Shown: piece after piece, positions 25,899-35,291 of the stretch
Layout of the letters: each line of letters starts with the position of its first letter
How positions within the stretch are numbered: the stretch's first letter is position 1
DNA from: Pokkaliibacter sp046614695
GTDB taxonomy: Bacteria; Pseudomonadota; Gammaproteobacteria; Pseudomonadales; Balneatricaceae
Reading direction: 5' to 3'
Length of the DNA stretch: 64,000 nt
NCBI RefSeq assembly: GCF_046614695.1
Contig: NZ_JBKKHQ010000001.1
Location: 372,001 to 436,000 of the forward strand
The notes under the pieces: model-generated
What the model was told of the DNA's origin: nothing
Seen by the model: only the letters and a program-made list of their open reading frames with translations
Databases searched by the model: none
Translations under genes and position numbers: made by a program

Positions 25899-28424
25899 AT
25901 GGATATCCTGCTTGATCCAACCTTACTGATGTACGCTGGCGGTGGCCTGGTTGCCCTGCTTCTGGTTGTCTGGTTTCTCAAGCGCAATAAATCCTCGCGC
26001 AAACCCAAAAGGCAGCTCAGCGAGCTAAACCGCTATCCGCTGAAAGCCAGCCAGCTCTTCCTCTGGCAACAAACCAATCAACTATTAAAACCACCCTTCA
26101 AGGCCATCCCTGCCCTGTCTCCTGAGTATGCTTTTACGCCCTGGCCGTCGACGCTTGAGCATCCTGCCTATATTGATTTGGCTATTGTTCATGGGGAAAG
26201 CGGTGAGCTGAAAGGCATTCTGGTATTGCCTGAGAATAACCAGATACAAGAGCTTGAAGAGCTGTGTCTTGGTGTGGATCTGGAATTCCATCACCTGAGC
26301 TCGCACCAGCTGGAAACCTCTAATGTGCTGGCAGAAATTCTGAGCCGTATGGTGGGTCGCGGCGGCGTGGTCGATTTTCAGGAAGTACCGATTGCAGCTT
26401 CCACTCCTTATGCCCCCCCTCAGGCAACAAGCCATGAGGCGATAGCTCCAACAGCTGAAGCCAAGCCTAAAAAGCGTCTCTTTGGCAAACTCAAGCAGAA
26501 ATCCGCCGAACCTCAGGTCTATGACCGCTCGGAGAGTCAGGCCGTCCCAGCCAGCTATTTTCTGAATGCAGGCAATTTCGCCCGTCAGGGGGCTCTTGGT
26601 GCAAGTGCTGGTTTCGCTGCGGCTTCGGTCTCAAGCCACTTTGAAGAAAGTGAATCACAGTTCTCTGAACCAGAAAGCTATCAGCTCCCTAAAGTCGAGG
26701 AAGAGAATCCCTTTGCTTATGGTGAGGAAGAGACCGATTTTTCCGGATGGCAGCAGTCAAACGCCGAGGAGGAAGACGAGGCTATCGAATCGTTCTCCGC
26801 GATTTCGCAAAGCAGCTTCTCCGATGAAGCTGGCGATGTTTTTCTCAGTAGCATGACTACACAGGCTGATGATGAGGTTAATGATGCCCCCTCCTTCGAC
26901 GAGGAAAGCCGTGATCTGACCTCAGCGGCAATGCCTGACGAACCTGTTTTTGCAGAAGACGATGCCGCGGCAGATAACGACAACGAACTGGCGTTCCAAT
27001 GGTCAGGCACAACAGCTGCAGATGAAGAAGCCCAGGCACCAGAAATAATAGCCAGTGCAGTAACTGAAAGTACGCAAGAAGAGTCCACTTCCAGCCCCTT
27101 CAGCTATGACTTTGAAGAGGCCGAGTCAGTCGAGGCAGAAGAACAGTACGAGGCTGAATCTGCAGTGAATACTGAGGCTGAAACACCGGATCAACTGACT
27201 GAAGTTTATGCTCTCTCAACATCCAACCCCGTAGAGGAAGAGCCTCAGTTATCCGACGCACCGGCTCTGACAGCAACCTTTGCTGAGGAGCCTGCCACTG
27301 CGAGCGAAGATGAACAGTGGGAGTTTGAATGGACAGGTGAGCCCTCAGAGCCCGCTCAGCCTGCACCAGAAATCGCAGCACTGCATGCTCTGACTACTGA
27401 AGAAGATGCATCTGCCACCCTCGATGACGAAACGTCTGATGGGTTCAACGAAGCGGAGCTTCCACTGGCAGAGGAGCCTTTCGATACTTCTGACGTCGTC
27501 GAAGCTGATGATAAGCAAGAGCAAGCGGGTGCCTTTGACTACAGTGCTGACGAAGATCCAGCGGCTGCATTTTTCACTGCTCAGGAAACCCCTGAGGCTA
27601 CTGAGACTTCAGAAGACGAAGAAGCTCTTACAGACGGCATTTCTCCCACAGCATCAGCCACTGAAGAGGATTCTGAATGGCAGCAGGCCGAATCTGCAGA
27701 TGAAGCTGCAGAGACTGACGATAGCATGCCTGAGAGCGGTATCTTTGCCTACCAAGCCGATGAGGACCCAGCCAATGCCTTGCTGCAGGAAAGCCTGGGA
27801 GCTTCGACGGCAAATGCTGAAGATACTGACGCCGAAGGCAGTCCCCAGTTTGAATATGACTGGGCAAACAGTGCTCTGCAGCCAACATTTGAAGTGGACT
27901 CTGTTCTGACTGAATATCCTGCTGTGGCGCAGGAGCCCACTTTCTCAGAAGAGTTTCCCGTCGAGGAAGACCCCGCCGTTGCTGCGTTTTCCTATGACCT
28001 TGATGATTCTTCAGACAGTACGGATTCAGACGATGTTCCGGTTCTTACTGAAGACAGCTGGCTGGAGGAAAACAGCGATGAAACGCCAGCGCCGGCGACT
28101 CCTGAGCGCCAATACGCCTCGTTCTCTTTTATGGAGGATGATGAGGACATGCCATCCTTAGGTAGCGCCGTCGAAGCGGATACCGAAGATGACCTGAGCC
28201 TGAGTTATCTCAAAGGAGCCCGAACCAGCACCAGCTTCAGTCTGGAGGATGAGGACAGTGACGAGGATTTAAGCTCAGCACCTGCAGTTAAGGCAGAAGA
28301 GACACCGAAACCCGTTTATCAGTCCAACTTCCGCCTTGAAGGTGACGAAGACGAAAGTCCCTCAACGACGAGTGATAATGCGCTGACGGATCTCATTGAT
28401 GATGAGCCCAAATCCAGTAGCTAA
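25899..28424 (+). CDS. Large acidic membrane-anchored protein of unknown function
   Basis: This 841-residue protein matches no family I recognise. It has an N-terminal membrane helix (about 10-27) and a basic stretch KRNKSSRKPKRQ. A compact-looking domain at about 43-165 starts at LNRYPLKASQLFLWQQTNQ, and a second basic stretch KPKKRLFGKLKQK follows near 190. The remaining 640 or so residues are very rich in Glu, Asp, Ala and Ser and almost certainly disordered. Short aromatic motifs punctuate the acidic part: FQWSG, FSYDFEE, FEWTG, FDYSADEDPAAAFF, FAYQADEDPANALL, FEYDW, FSYDLDD. The architecture resembles an inverted ZipA, but homology is not claimed. ATG 25899 has GGAG upstream. It has its own terminator and lies alone between hisC and dbpA. 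Confidence 0.85.
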   Translation: MDILLDPTLLMYAGGGLVALLLVVWFLKRNKSSRKPKRQLSELNRYPLKASQLFLWQQTNQLLKPPFKAIPALSPEYAFTPWPSTLEHPAYIDLAIVHGESGELKGILVLPENNQIQELEELCLGVDLEFHHLSSHQLETSNVLAEILSRMVGRGGVVDFQEVPIAASTPYAPPQATSHEAIAPTAEAKPKKRLFGKLKQKSAEPQVYDRSESQAVPASYFLNAGNFARQGALGASAGFAAASVSSHFEESESQFSEPESYQLPKVEEENPFAYGEEETDFSGWQQSNAEEEDEAIESFSAISQSSFSDEAGDVFLSSMTTQADDEVNDAPSFDEESRDLTSAAMPDEPVFAEDDAAADNDNELAFQWSGTTAADEEAQAPEIIASAVTESTQEESTSSPFSYDFEEAESVEAEEQYEAESAVNTEAETPDQLTEVYALSTSNPVEEEPQLSDAPALTATFAEEPATASEDEQWEFEWTGEPSEPAQPAPEIAALHALTTEEDASATLDDETSDGFNEAELPLAEEPFDTSDVVEADDKQEQAGAFDYSADEDPAAAFFTAQETPEATETSEDEEALTDGISPTASATEEDSEWQQAESADEAAETDDSMPESGIFAYQADEDPANALLQESLGASTANAEDTDAEGSPQFEYDWANSALQPTFEVDSVLTEYPAVAQEPTFSEEFPVEEDPAVAAFSYDLDDSSDSTDSDDVPVLTEDSWLEENSDETPAPATPERQYASFSFMEDDEDMPSLGSAVEADTEDDLSLSYLKGARTSTSFSLEDEDSDEDLSSAPAVKAEETPKPVYQSNFRLEGDEDESPSTTSDNALTDLIDDEPKSSS

Positions 28425-28443
28425 TCACCTTTATAGATAAGCG

Positions 28444-28480
28444 AAAAAAAAGAGGAAGGCCTGCGCTTTCCTCTTTTTTA
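28444..28480. terminator. Bidirectional terminator, acidic protein / dbpA
   Basis: AAGAGGAAGGC and GCTTTCCTCTT pair (one G-U) around loop CTGC, with an A-run before and a T-run after, between converging genes. Confidence 0.88.
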
Positions 28481-28558
28481 TTTCACTTTATCTGTAGCTC
28501 AGCGCTGAGCATTTACTCCTTACGCTGGCTTTCTAAGGATAGGCGGGTAATGAGATAA

Positions 28559-29950
28559 CTAGCCCAGACGGCGTACGCGAACCTTGCGGCCTTTGAGTTT
28601 GCCCTCTTCCAGCGCCTTTAACGCCTGCTTAGACACCGCGAATCGCACCGCAACCACCGCGTGAAAATCAAAGATCGCAATCTTGCCAACATCCTGACCG
28701 CTCAAACCCACAGTGCCAGTCAAAGCGCCCAGAATGTCACCGGCACGAATCTTGTTCTTTTTGCCCTGGTCAAACTGCAGCGTAATCATCTCCGCTTTGT
28801 AAGGGGCAAAAGGCACATCAATCCACTTCTCGGCACGATCATTCTGCATCTGCATGCCAAGCTCGCTCTCAGCCGCTTCGCGCTTGTACGCCTCGCTTTC
28901 CTTGTAGAGATTATAGACCCAGCCGCTATTCCCCGCGCGACCCGTTCGTCCGCTGCGGTGAACGTGAACTTCTGCATCGCGGGTCATCTCAAAGTTGATG
29001 ACCCCTTCGACCTGATCAATGTCCAGTCCACGGGATGCCACATCTGTCGCCACCAGTACGGAGCAGCTTCGGTTGGCAAAGCGCGCAAGAATCAGGTCAC
29101 GATCCTTCTGATCCTTATCACCGTGTAATGCCAGCGCAGAAAACCCCTGATAACGCAGGGTATCGCACAGCGCCTCAGCACTCTGACGGGTATTACAGAA
29201 CACCACACAACTTTCCGGTTGGTAGTGGCTTAATAAACCAGTGACCACCGCTTCACGCTGGTCATCTTTAATCTGGATGGCGGTCTGACTGATCTGCGCC
29301 TTCACATGCTGAGTATCGACTTCAACCTGCACAGGCTCGCGCAGGAAGTTGCTGCCCAAACTCTCAAGGTCATCCGGAAAGGTTGCTGAAAACAGCAGAT
29401 GCTGCGCTTTCGCAGGAATATGGCTGAGGATGGCCTCGATGCTGTCTTTGAAACCCATATCCAGCATGCGGTCTGCTTCATCAAGAATCAGCATGGATAC
29501 CTGATCCAGCTTCAGTGTGCCTTTGCGCAGGTGATCCTGAATACGGCCTGGAGTACCGACAATGATTTGCGCACCGTGCTCCAGAGAGCCAATTTGCGGG
29601 CCAATCGGCATACCGCCGCAAAGCGTCAGAATCTTGAGATTTTCTTTCCAGCGGGCAATTTTACGGCTTTCCTTGCTAACCTGATCCGCCAGCTCGCGAG
29701 TCGGGCACAGCACCAACGCCTGAGGGGCGTAATTATTGGTGTCAGCCTTGATTAGCATTGGCAGGGCAAAAGCCAGGGTTTTACCACTACCGGTCTTTGC
29801 ACGTGCAACGACATCTCGCCCCGCCAGCGCGTGAGGCAGTGCTTCCTGCTGGATTGGCGTCATCTGCTGGAAGCCAAGCTGCTGCAGGTTATCCAACACA
29901 GCATCGGAAAGTTGAAGAGCGCTAAATTGAGCGGAGGAATCGTGCGACAC
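28559..29950 (-). CDS. dbpA: ATP-dependent RNA helicase DbpA
   Basis: A 463-residue DEAD-box helicase that remodels 23S rRNA during 50S assembly. Helicase motifs are in order: ARAKTGSGKT (motif I), PTRELADQ (Ia), LILDEADRMLDMGF (II), SATFP (III), VATDVASRGLD (V) and HRSGRTGRAG (VI). The C-terminal RNA-binding domain starting near LQFDQGKKNKIRAGDILGAL and ending KVRVRRLG is specific to DbpA and recognises hairpin 92. The start is GTG at 29950 with a weak ribosome site; no nearby ATG would keep the Q motif. Confidence 0.94.
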   Translation of the reverse strand: MSHDSSAQFSALQLSDAVLDNLQQLGFQQMTPIQQEALPHALAGRDVVARAKTGSGKTLAFALPMLIKADTNNYAPQALVLCPTRELADQVSKESRKIARWKENLKILTLCGGMPIGPQIGSLEHGAQIIVGTPGRIQDHLRKGTLKLDQVSMLILDEADRMLDMGFKDSIEAILSHIPAKAQHLLFSATFPDDLESLGSNFLREPVQVEVDTQHVKAQISQTAIQIKDDQREAVVTGLLSHYQPESCVVFCNTRQSAEALCDTLRYQGFSALALHGDKDQKDRDLILARFANRSCSVLVATDVASRGLDIDQVEGVINFEMTRDAEVHVHRSGRTGRAGNSGWVYNLYKESEAYKREAAESELGMQMQNDRAEKWIDVPFAPYKAEMITLQFDQGKKNKIRAGDILGALTGTVGLSGQDVGKIAIFDFHAVVAVRFAVSKQALKALEEGKLKGRKVRVRRLG

Positions 29951-30087
29951 GGGCGAAATACCAGAAACAGAAGAAAGATCGCGCAGTTTAGCAGATCAGC
30001 GGCAGGAATGCTGCGCGCACCTGCTTATTGAGAAACACAGTGCCGACTCAACACAGGGAGTAACAAGACTGGATTCAAGACAAAAAA

Positions 30088-30112
30088 TAAGGGCAGGTAT
30101 TTCCTGCCCTTA
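30088..30112 (-). terminator. Terminator after the 30135-30521 gene
   Basis: TAAGGGCAGG/CCTGCCCTTA perfect stem with a five-base loop; the minus strand continues into a T-run. Confidence 0.88.
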
Positions 30113-30134
30113 CGTTCTTTTCTAAGGCTGCATC

Positions 30135-30521
30135 TCAGGAAAAGGAGGATTCTTCAAACGGATTTAGCGGGTATTCACGCTTGGCATCACGCTCGCTGTA
30201 GAGCTTGTCATTACGCATCACCAGCCCGTGCTGATGGAACCACCATTCAATCTCTTCAAAACGTTCCTGAAGTCGGTTCACTGCCATTTTTTCACGGAAC
30301 AGCACAAAGAAGTGCACATAGAGGAATGCCAGCGCACCGCCTAAAAACACATCAGAGTGGAAAGCAAACAGCGCACAAAGAATACCGAGCATCCACCAGC
30401 GAGACTCACTGGCCGCTTTGCGTGCCTGACGCGCTTCGGCAAGACGCTGAGAAAGGGACACCGCCCGGCGATACTGTTGTTGCAGGGCATACCGATCAGA
30501 AGGGTCAAGTCGATAATCCAT
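30135..30521 (-). CDS. Small membrane protein, function unknown
   Basis: A 128-residue protein with one hydrophobic hairpin (WWMLGILCALFAFHSDVFLGGALAFLYVHFFVLF split into two helices at about 43-77). It is flanked by a basic N-terminal helix and a charged C-terminal tail. No family was recognised. ATG 30521 is favoured over 30539 because AAGGTGG lies three bases before it. It follows pepN by 115 bases on the same strand and may be the last gene of the nadK-pepN block. Confidence 0.72.
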   Translation of the reverse strand: MDYRLDPSDRYALQQQYRRAVSLSQRLAEARQARKAASESRWWMLGILCALFAFHSDVFLGGALAFLYVHFFVLFREKMAVNRLQERFEEIEWWFHQHGLVMRNDKLYSERDAKREYPLNPFEESSFS

Positions 30522-30636
30522 AAACCACCTTAAAGTCATCGCCCCTTGCGAGGCGAATTATGTTGATTGACCTAGCTTTACAGAAAAGGTCGACCGCCAG
30601 CTCAAAGTCTAGCGGCTTTTCCGACGCTTTCCTCAA

Positions 30637-33246
30637 TCACACCAGACTTTTGCTGACGATCTCGTAGACGTCCTTGGACAGCTTCTGCTGTGATAAAAAC
30701 TCCAGCGCCGCTTTCATTTGCTCCTGACGCGTGCCGGGATAACGCTTCCAGCGGGTTAGCGGCGTCACCAGACGCGAAGCCGTTTGCGGGTTCATTCCAT
30801 CCAGATGCAGCACCTTTTCTGCCAGGAACTGGTATCCGGCGCCATCTTCACGATGGAAGCCCACACCGCTCTGACCAAAAGCGCCCAGGACAGAACGCAC
30901 TTTATTCGGGTTGCGCCAGTCAAAAGCTTCATGCTCAAGCAAGGCTTTGACCTTATCCAGTGTGCCTTCGTGACCATGAGAGGCCTGCAGAGACAGCCAC
31001 TGGTTAATAACGAGGGCATCTTCTTTCCAGCGGCGATAGAAATCTGCCAGCAACTCATCCGCCAGCTCAGCATCGCCATTCACGACAACGTTAGCCAGCG
31101 CGCCCATCATATCGGTCATGTTGTCCGCCTGCTCATAGTGCAGCTTGGCGATACGGCCCATACCACTCTCTTCACTAAGCAGCATGTAGCTCAGACAGAG
31201 ATTATTCAGCGCACGACGGCCAATGTCATCGCCATTGAACTGATACTCTCCTTCCGGCCTGGTCGCTTCATAGCGCGCTTTAAAGCGAGGCAACAACGCC
31301 TGAGCCAGACGTTTACGGACGCGAGTACGCGCCTGATGGATGGCTTCCACGTAAATTGTGTCGGCGTTTTCACCCAGATAGGCTTCACTTGGCAGCATCA
31401 GCACTTTGGCGGCAACCGCCGGATCCAGCCCGGTATCACGCAGCACGCGCTCAAAGGCATCAACCAGGCGCTGATCAATCCCTACTACCGAATCATTCAG
31501 AATCGCATCAATCTGCTCATTCAGCACCGACAGCGCCAGACGCTGTCCCGCTTCCCAGCGATTAAAGCCGTCCGTGTCATTGCTCATGAGGAAAGACAGC
31601 TCATCCCGGGTGTAGGGGTAATCCAGCTTCACTGGCGCAGAGAAGTCACGCAGCAAACTGGGTACAGGCTTGGAAGCCAGCCCTTCGAAGGTGAAATCCT
31701 GAGAGGATTCGGTGACATCCAGCACCAGGGTCGACTCACCGTTAATCAGGTGCTCTGAACCATCGGGGTTAAGCAGGCCGACGGCCAGAGGAATATGGAA
31801 AGGCGCCTTTTCTGCCTGCCCCGGTGTCGCCGGGCAGCTCTGACGGACATGCAGGGTATAGATGCCCTTGGCATCATCAAAACTGTCCGTGACATGCAGG
31901 CGCGGCGTTCCCGCCTGAGAATACCAGCGCTTGAACTGGCCCAGATCACGACCGCTGACTTCTTCCATGCAGGCCAGGAAATCATCACAGGTGACGGCTT
32001 GCCCATCAAAACGCTCGAAGTAAAGATCGCTGCCTTTACGGAACAACTCCGGCCCCAGCAAGGTGTGGTACATGCGCACCACTTCCGCGCCTTTTTCATA
32101 AATAGTCAGGGTGTAGAAGTTGGAAATTTCAATGTAGTTATCAGGACGCACCGGGTGAGACATGGGGCCTGCATCTTCCGCAAACTGCGCGGTGCGAAGC
32201 AGGTTCACATCCTCAATACGCTTAACAGAGCTTGACCCCATATCCGAGGAGAACTGGCTATCACGGAATACCGTGAAGCCTTCCTTCAGGCTGAGCTGGA
32301 ACCAGTCACGGCAGGTAACGCGGTTACCCGACCAGTTATGGAAGTATTCGTGAGCCACGATGGCTTCGATGCGCTGGAATCCGGCATCCGTGGTGGTATC
32401 GGCGCGCGCCAGCACACAGCTGGAGTTGAAGATGTTCAGGCTCTTGTTTTCCATTGCGCCCATGTTGAAGTCATCAACGGCGACAATGTTGAAGATATCC
32501 AGATCATATTCACGACCATAGGTGTCCTCGTCCCACTTCATGGAGCGCTTAAGGGCAGCCATGGCAAATTCGGTTTTACTGATGTTGCGCGGCTCGGTGT
32601 AGAGGCGCAGCGTCACATCACGACCGCCCATGGTACGGAAGCTATCCTCGATGTGCTCAAGATCACCAGCGACCAGCGCGAACAGGTAGGCGGGTTTAGG
32701 GAAGGGATCATGCCAGGTGGCAAAATGACGACTGTTCTCAAGCTCACCGGACTCCGTCAGGTTACCGTTGGAAAGCAGCACAGGATACGCAGCTTTGTCA
32801 GCCTCAATACGGGTGGTAAAGACGCTCATCACATCAGGTCGATCAGGATAAAGCGTAATCTGGCGGAAGCCCTCAGCCTCACATTGTGTGCAATACATGG
32901 CGCTGGAACGGTAGAGACCTTCCAGCGTGGTGTTATTTTCAGGCACCAGCGCGGTATGAATTTTCAGCTGAGCACGGTCAGGTAGCCCGGAGAAGTGATA
33001 GTCCTCACCTTCCACCTGGTAATCACCGGCAGACAATGCTGTGCCATTGAGCTCAATAGCAACCACCTCAGCCTGGGCACCGCCATTCAGCACCAGATCA
33101 CCCTGATGGCGGCGCTCGATTTCCAGTGTACTGATGACGTCAGTGCGCCCTTCATTCAGTTTGACATCCAGATGTACTGACAGCACCGCAAACGCAGGCG
33201 GCATATAGTCTTTGAGATAGACTGCGGATGGAGATTGTTCGCTCAT
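30637..33246 (-). CDS. pepN: Aminopeptidase N
   Basis: An 869-residue M1-family zinc aminopeptidase that trims N-terminal residues of peptides in the cytoplasm. The exopeptidase signature GAMENKSL (near 260) and the zinc site VAHEYFHNWSGNR, followed by LKEGFTVFRD with the third ligand Glu, are intact. Length equals E. coli PepN (870), and the four-domain layout appears complete to the C terminus. It lies downstream of DUF2797 by 70 bases on the same strand, an order I recall from Pseudomonas. Confidence 0.97.
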   Translation of the reverse strand: MSEQSPSAVYLKDYMPPAFAVLSVHLDVKLNEGRTDVISTLEIERRHQGDLVLNGGAQAEVVAIELNGTALSAGDYQVEGEDYHFSGLPDRAQLKIHTALVPENNTTLEGLYRSSAMYCTQCEAEGFRQITLYPDRPDVMSVFTTRIEADKAAYPVLLSNGNLTESGELENSRHFATWHDPFPKPAYLFALVAGDLEHIEDSFRTMGGRDVTLRLYTEPRNISKTEFAMAALKRSMKWDEDTYGREYDLDIFNIVAVDDFNMGAMENKSLNIFNSSCVLARADTTTDAGFQRIEAIVAHEYFHNWSGNRVTCRDWFQLSLKEGFTVFRDSQFSSDMGSSSVKRIEDVNLLRTAQFAEDAGPMSHPVRPDNYIEISNFYTLTIYEKGAEVVRMYHTLLGPELFRKGSDLYFERFDGQAVTCDDFLACMEEVSGRDLGQFKRWYSQAGTPRLHVTDSFDDAKGIYTLHVRQSCPATPGQAEKAPFHIPLAVGLLNPDGSEHLINGESTLVLDVTESSQDFTFEGLASKPVPSLLRDFSAPVKLDYPYTRDELSFLMSNDTDGFNRWEAGQRLALSVLNEQIDAILNDSVVGIDQRLVDAFERVLRDTGLDPAVAAKVLMLPSEAYLGENADTIYVEAIHQARTRVRKRLAQALLPRFKARYEATRPEGEYQFNGDDIGRRALNNLCLSYMLLSEESGMGRIAKLHYEQADNMTDMMGALANVVVNGDAELADELLADFYRRWKEDALVINQWLSLQASHGHEGTLDKVKALLEHEAFDWRNPNKVRSVLGAFGQSGVGFHREDGAGYQFLAEKVLHLDGMNPQTASRLVTPLTRWKRYPGTRQEQMKAALEFLSQQKLSKDVYEIVSKSLV

Positions 33247-33316
33247 TGCATACCTCTGTCGTCAAATAAATTCTGTTTGTTGTCTTTATATCGCAGCAGC
33301 CTGAATGCTTCGGGTG

Positions 33317-34270
33317 TTACTCCTCAAATAATGAGGGCGTTGTTGCCTGACCTTGTTGCTGATCTTGCTCATTGGCAAGGGCTATAGCGGGCGATTCACA
33401 GACCACCTCTACTTCATAACCACCAAATTTGCGCAGATTGATCACGCCAGTATCGAGAATCCAATATTGTCCCTTGATACCCAGCAACTGCCCTGCGACT
33501 TCAGGCTGCTTATCAAAATTAAAAGAGGTCACCTTGGTGGGAAACTTCAGTACCGGATAGTGAAGATTCCAATCCTCACTGTCGGAAACATCCTCAAAAG
33601 CCTGCAGGCCAAAACGCTGGGTCAGGCCATCAAGCGCATCTTGATGTTCGACTTTCAATGCCTGCCAGAGTTCACGAAGATTCTGCTCCTCAGCGTTCCC
33701 TTTCAGCATTTTTTGCCAGGCGGTGCGATCCGTCAGGGACTTTCGCAACACATCTTCGATACAGCCGGCCTGATGCCTTGTGCGGGTGCGCATCACCGCC
33801 AGCGCCTGAGTCGCCCCCTGGTCGATCCAGCGTGTGGGCATTTGGGTAATGCGGGTGATGCCCACTTTGACCGATGAGGTCAGGGACAGATACACCAGAT
33901 GATCACTCATGCACACGGTCTCGGCCCACTCAGGCTCACGGCAAGTGCCCTGATCATAATGGCAAGTCACCGGGTCCATCATGCAGGTATCGCAGGCAGC
34001 AAGCTTAGAGAAACAGGGATAACAAAAGCCCTGATTAAAGCTTTTTTTAGTGGCCCGACCGCACTCAACACAGTAGATCCTGCCTGTATGAGAGAGTCGA
34101 ATCTGCTGGCCTAACAAAGCATTCAGTGGAATCTTCTGGCGGGAGTCGCCATCAGCCAGCACGAGAGAATAGGCAATCTCCCCGGAGTCATACTGCGAGG
34201 CCATCTTGCGAAGCTGGCCTTTGACACTGCCCGCTTTGAGCGCGGAGGGGAAGTCAGAACTGATCGACAT
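33317..34270 (-). CDS. DUF2797 family protein
   Basis: This 317-residue protein matches the DUF2797 family as I know it. Its N-terminal half carries cysteine pairs that look like a zinc-binding knuckle: CVECGRATKKSFNQGFC followed by CYPCFSKLAACDTCMMDPVTCHYDQGTC. After this comes a central segment SDHLVYLSLTSSVKVGITR, which resembles the GIY-YIG-like strand noted for this family, and QMPTRWIDQGA. Function is unknown. It sits between yeaC and pepN, 48 bases downstream of yeaC. Confidence 0.82.
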   Translation of the reverse strand: MSISSDFPSALKAGSVKGQLRKMASQYDSGEIAYSLVLADGDSRQKIPLNALLGQQIRLSHTGRIYCVECGRATKKSFNQGFCYPCFSKLAACDTCMMDPVTCHYDQGTCREPEWAETVCMSDHLVYLSLTSSVKVGITRITQMPTRWIDQGATQALAVMRTRTRHQAGCIEDVLRKSLTDRTAWQKMLKGNAEEQNLRELWQALKVEHQDALDGLTQRFGLQAFEDVSDSEDWNLHYPVLKFPTKVTSFNFDKQPEVAGQLLGIKGQYWILDTGVINLRKFGGYEVEVVCESPAIALANEQDQQQGQATTPSLFEE

Positions 34271-34318
34271 GAAGTACTCTTGCTGCCCTTGGAAAGAATA
34301 AAAAATCGTACAAGCTGA

Positions 34319-34594
34319 TCAGTGTTTGATGATCAGGTTAGGGTCCGGCTGGCCCAGTTTTTCCAGCGGATCGGAACCATGCTGAGTGCCATCCGGCTTG
34401 GTGCGGTCAATAAAACCGATACGCTGCTCGGGCGGCAGATTACGCTCGCTCCAGGTGATGATCGCCTCGAGGCAGAGCGCACGCTGCTCATCACTCAAAC
34501 GCTCACCATTTGGCCATTTGCCCAGCTCAACGGCACGCTTAAGATTTTCATAGGTTTCGTGCGTCAGGGAACGCGCCAGGGTTTCAAAATCCAT
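34319..34594 (-). CDS. yeaC: YeaC family protein (DUF1315)
   Basis: A 91-residue protein with the family pattern MDFETLARSLTHETYENLKRAVELGKWPNGERLS and CLEAIITWSERNLPPEQRIGFI. The function is unknown in any organism I know of. ATG 34594 is chosen over a TTG three codons upstream. It lies between the rhomboid protease and the DUF2797 gene, a neighbourhood kept in Pseudomonas. Confidence 0.85.
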   Translation of the reverse strand: MDFETLARSLTHETYENLKRAVELGKWPNGERLSDEQRALCLEAIITWSERNLPPEQRIGFIDRTKPDGTQHGSDPLEKLGQPDPNLIIKH

Positions 34595-34655
34595 AATCTT
34601 CAACTCAGTGATTAGCTCGGCGTATGCACGCTGAAAAATAAAAAGCAGTGTCTGG

Positions 34656-35291
34656 TTAATAACGGCGGCGGATCACATGGCTGCCCAGCGCCAGCAGTAC
34701 ACCCGACAACAGTCCACCCAGGTGAGCCATATTGGCAGTCTCGCCCATACCCAGCTGGGCGGAGAGGCCGAAAAAGCCCATTACCAGCCAGATCAACATG
34801 AAGATGAATACTCCCGAGGGAAAGCCCAGATCCTCACGGGGCCGCAAGACTCCCCACAACCAGATAAAACCTAATAAACCGTAGATGATGCCGGAGAGGC
34901 CACCAAACAAGATGGTGCCAGTCCAGTATTGCGCCAGATTGGAAATGATTCCGATACCGACCATGGTCAGAAGTAACCAGACTCTACCGAAGACAGGTTC
35001 AAGTCGCTTGCCCGCTTCCCAGATCCATAAACCGTTAAAAATGATATGCAGCCAGGAAAAGTGCAGGAAGACCGGCGTCAGCAAACGCCACCACTCCCCT
35101 TCACTAAAGGTCGATTGCAAAGACCCCACATAGACCTGACCTGCACCGGCATCCTCAATAGGTACAATGGTGAACCACTTCAGTATTGGCAGATAATCAC
35201 CCAGCGAGGTGATCAGGGTGACCAGCAAGGCAATCCCCAGCGTGATGGAGGTGACAGGAACGCGTTTGAGCTGGTTGAGCACGCCATTCAT
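34656..35291 (-). CDS. Rhomboid-family intramembrane serine protease
   Basis: A 211-residue polytopic membrane protein with about six helices. The rhomboid catalytic dyad is visible: S133 in GGLSGIIYG and H190 in ANMAHLGG. The stabilising HxxxN is in WLHIIFNGLWIWE (H82, N86). It lacks the cytoplasmic N-terminal domain of GlpG. Its start overlaps the stop of the phosphoesterase gene by four bases (ATGA), so it is translationally coupled. The substrate is unknown. Confidence 0.92.
   Translation of the reverse strand: MNGVLNQLKRVPVTSITLGIALLVTLITSLGDYLPILKWFTIVPIEDAGAGQVYVGSLQSTFSEGEWWRLLTPVFLHFSWLHIIFNGLWIWEAGKRLEPVFGRVWLLLTMVGIGIISNLAQYWTGTILFGGLSGIIYGLLGFIWLWGVLRPREDLGFPSGVFIFMLIWLVMGFFGLSAQLGMGETANMAHLGGLLSGVLLALGSHVIRRRY

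Noticed and set aside
30784..31758. 324-codon plus-strand frame inside pepN
   Set aside because: Antisense shadow of pepN.
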